Origin: Allobosea sp.
GTDB taxonomy: Bacteria; Pseudomonadota; Alphaproteobacteria; Rhizobiales; Beijerinckiaceae
DNA length: 5,352 nucleotides
Reading direction: 5' to 3'
Assembly (NCBI GenBank): GCA_021732895.1
Contig: JAKFWE010000261.1
Coordinates: forward strand, 1 to 5,352
The first letter of the stretch is position 1, and each line of letters opens with the position of its first letter. Below, in pieces: positions 4,796 through 5,352 of the stretch. The notes beneath the pieces are model-generated. The model saw only the letters and a list, made by a program, of their open reading frames with translations, was not told where the DNA came from and did no database searches. The position numbers were made by a program, and so were the translations under genes.

Positions 4796-5352
4796 CGGCT
4801 CCCAGAACAGGACGCCGCGCGCTCGGCTCGCGGCTGGCGTTGACGCAGGCGCTCAGCTTCCTCGGCATCGGGATCTCTTTGCCTTTTCTGCCGCTCTGGC
4901 TCGATTCGCGCGGCTTCGACGACGTGACGATCGGCTGGCTGCTCACGATCCCGATCCTGATGCGGGTGGCCGCGTCGCCCTTCGTCTCCGGGCTCGGCGA
5001 CGGCAGGGTCGCGCCGGTGCGGCTGCTGGCCTGCCTCAACGCGATCGCGGCGCTGCTCTATCTGGCGCTGCTGCCGGCGTCCGGCGTCTGGTCGATCGCC
5101 GCTCTGCTGGCCCTGAGCGCGATCGCGCTTTCGGGCGTCGTGCCCTTGATCGACATGCTGACCATCGCGCAGATCCGGGCCGGAGCCGCCGTGGACTACG
5201 GCCATGTCCGCCTCTGGGGCTCGGTCGCCTTTCTCGCCGCGAACATCGCCGGCGGCTACTGGATCGCGGCGGACGGCGCGCGGATCGTGCCGGTCGCACT
5301 GGCGCTCAGCGCCGGGCTGGGCGTTGCGGTGGCGCTGGCTGCGCCGGCTCTG
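4792..5352 (+). CDS. MFS transporter, HcaT / nucleoside-H+ symporter-like (MFS_1_like) family, 5' part
   Basis: This is the first 187 residues of an inner-membrane secondary transporter that runs off the window; relatives are about 380-410 residues with 12 membrane segments. Six segments are visible: about 15-37, 45-66, 76-94, 99-120, 143-160 and 166-187. The family call rests on two features. The first helix, LALTQALSFLGIGISLPFLPLWLDSRGF, ends in a P-x-W-L-x-S-R-G loop. Before the fifth helix comes YGHVRLWGSVAF (136-147), the Y-G-x-x-R-x-W-G-S hallmark shared with HcaT and the LacY-like branch. The loop between helices 2 and 3 has GDGRVAP in place of the strict MFS motif A (GxLaDrxGrr). The GTG at 4792 is chosen because it gives a short charged N-terminus before helix 1. 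The next upstream in-frame candidate is the GTG at 4726, and no ATG is in frame. HcaT-like proteins are linked to aromatic acid uptake, but the substrate here is open. Confidence 0.85.
   Translation, partial: MTAPRTGRRALGSRLALTQALSFLGIGISLPFLPLWLDSRGFDDVTIGWLLTIPILMRVAASPFVSGLGDGRVAPVRLLACLNAIAALLYLALLPASGVWSIAALLALSAIALSGVVPLIDMLTIAQIRAGAAVDYGHVRLWGSVAFLAANIAGGYWIAADGARIVPVALALSAGLGVAVALAAPAL

Noticed and set aside
3210..5039. A 609-codon open frame on the minus strand
   Set aside because: It runs antisense through three better-supported genes, starts inside the MFS gene, and is a low-complexity Arg/Ala/Gly-rich translation typical of GC-rich shadow frames. It shows no domain.

Overview
The window looks like chromosomal DNA of a GC-rich alphaproteobacterium. 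The likely order is Hyphomicrobiales (Rhizobiales), for example a Bosea-, Methylobacterium- or Bradyrhizobium-like organism. The evidence is strong GC bias at third codon positions, the style of the proteins, and two intergenic palindromic repeats with GTCATCCCGGG and GTCATTGCGAGG termini, which are common in that order. The genus is a guess. Composition looks even throughout, and no insertion sequence, tRNA, rRNA, CRISPR array or phage gene was found.

The left part (1-3803, + strand) is one apparent operon. It holds the 3' end of a NitT/TauT-type (NMT1/THI5-like) periplasmic substrate-binding protein (1-414), the ABC ATPase (589-1404), the ABC permease (1529-2410) and a GlcD/VAO-type FAD-binding oxidoreductase (2412-3803). 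Together they would form a complete importer for a small, probably organic, solute plus a flavoenzyme that plausibly oxidises the imported compound or a derivative. The substrate cannot be read from the sequence. The first two junctions are each widened by a different palindromic repeat (about 431-550 and 1426-1516). The third junction is only 1 nt and looks translationally coupled. Without the repeats the first two gaps would be about 54 and 33 nt.

The middle (3791-4660, - strand) is a 289-residue protein of unknown function that converges on the oxidoreductase gene and overlaps its end by 13 bp. It has a helical N-terminal region, an acidic and proline-rich linker, and a short C-terminal tail. 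One helix resembles a degenerate version of the CheZ phosphatase signature, which is the most interesting protein-level observation here.

The right end (4792 to beyond 5352, + strand) is the N-terminal half of a major facilitator superfamily transporter of the HcaT / nucleoside-H+ symporter-like branch, transcribed divergently from the 289-residue gene. Its GTG start has no good ribosome binding site of its own. It overlaps, as GTGA, the stop codon of a possible 10-codon leader that does have an upstream purine-rich site. The 131-bp divergent region also holds an imperfect inverted repeat.

I found no clearly new multi-gene system. The notable items are the repeat-punctuated operon, the CheZ-like protein and the possible leader peptide.
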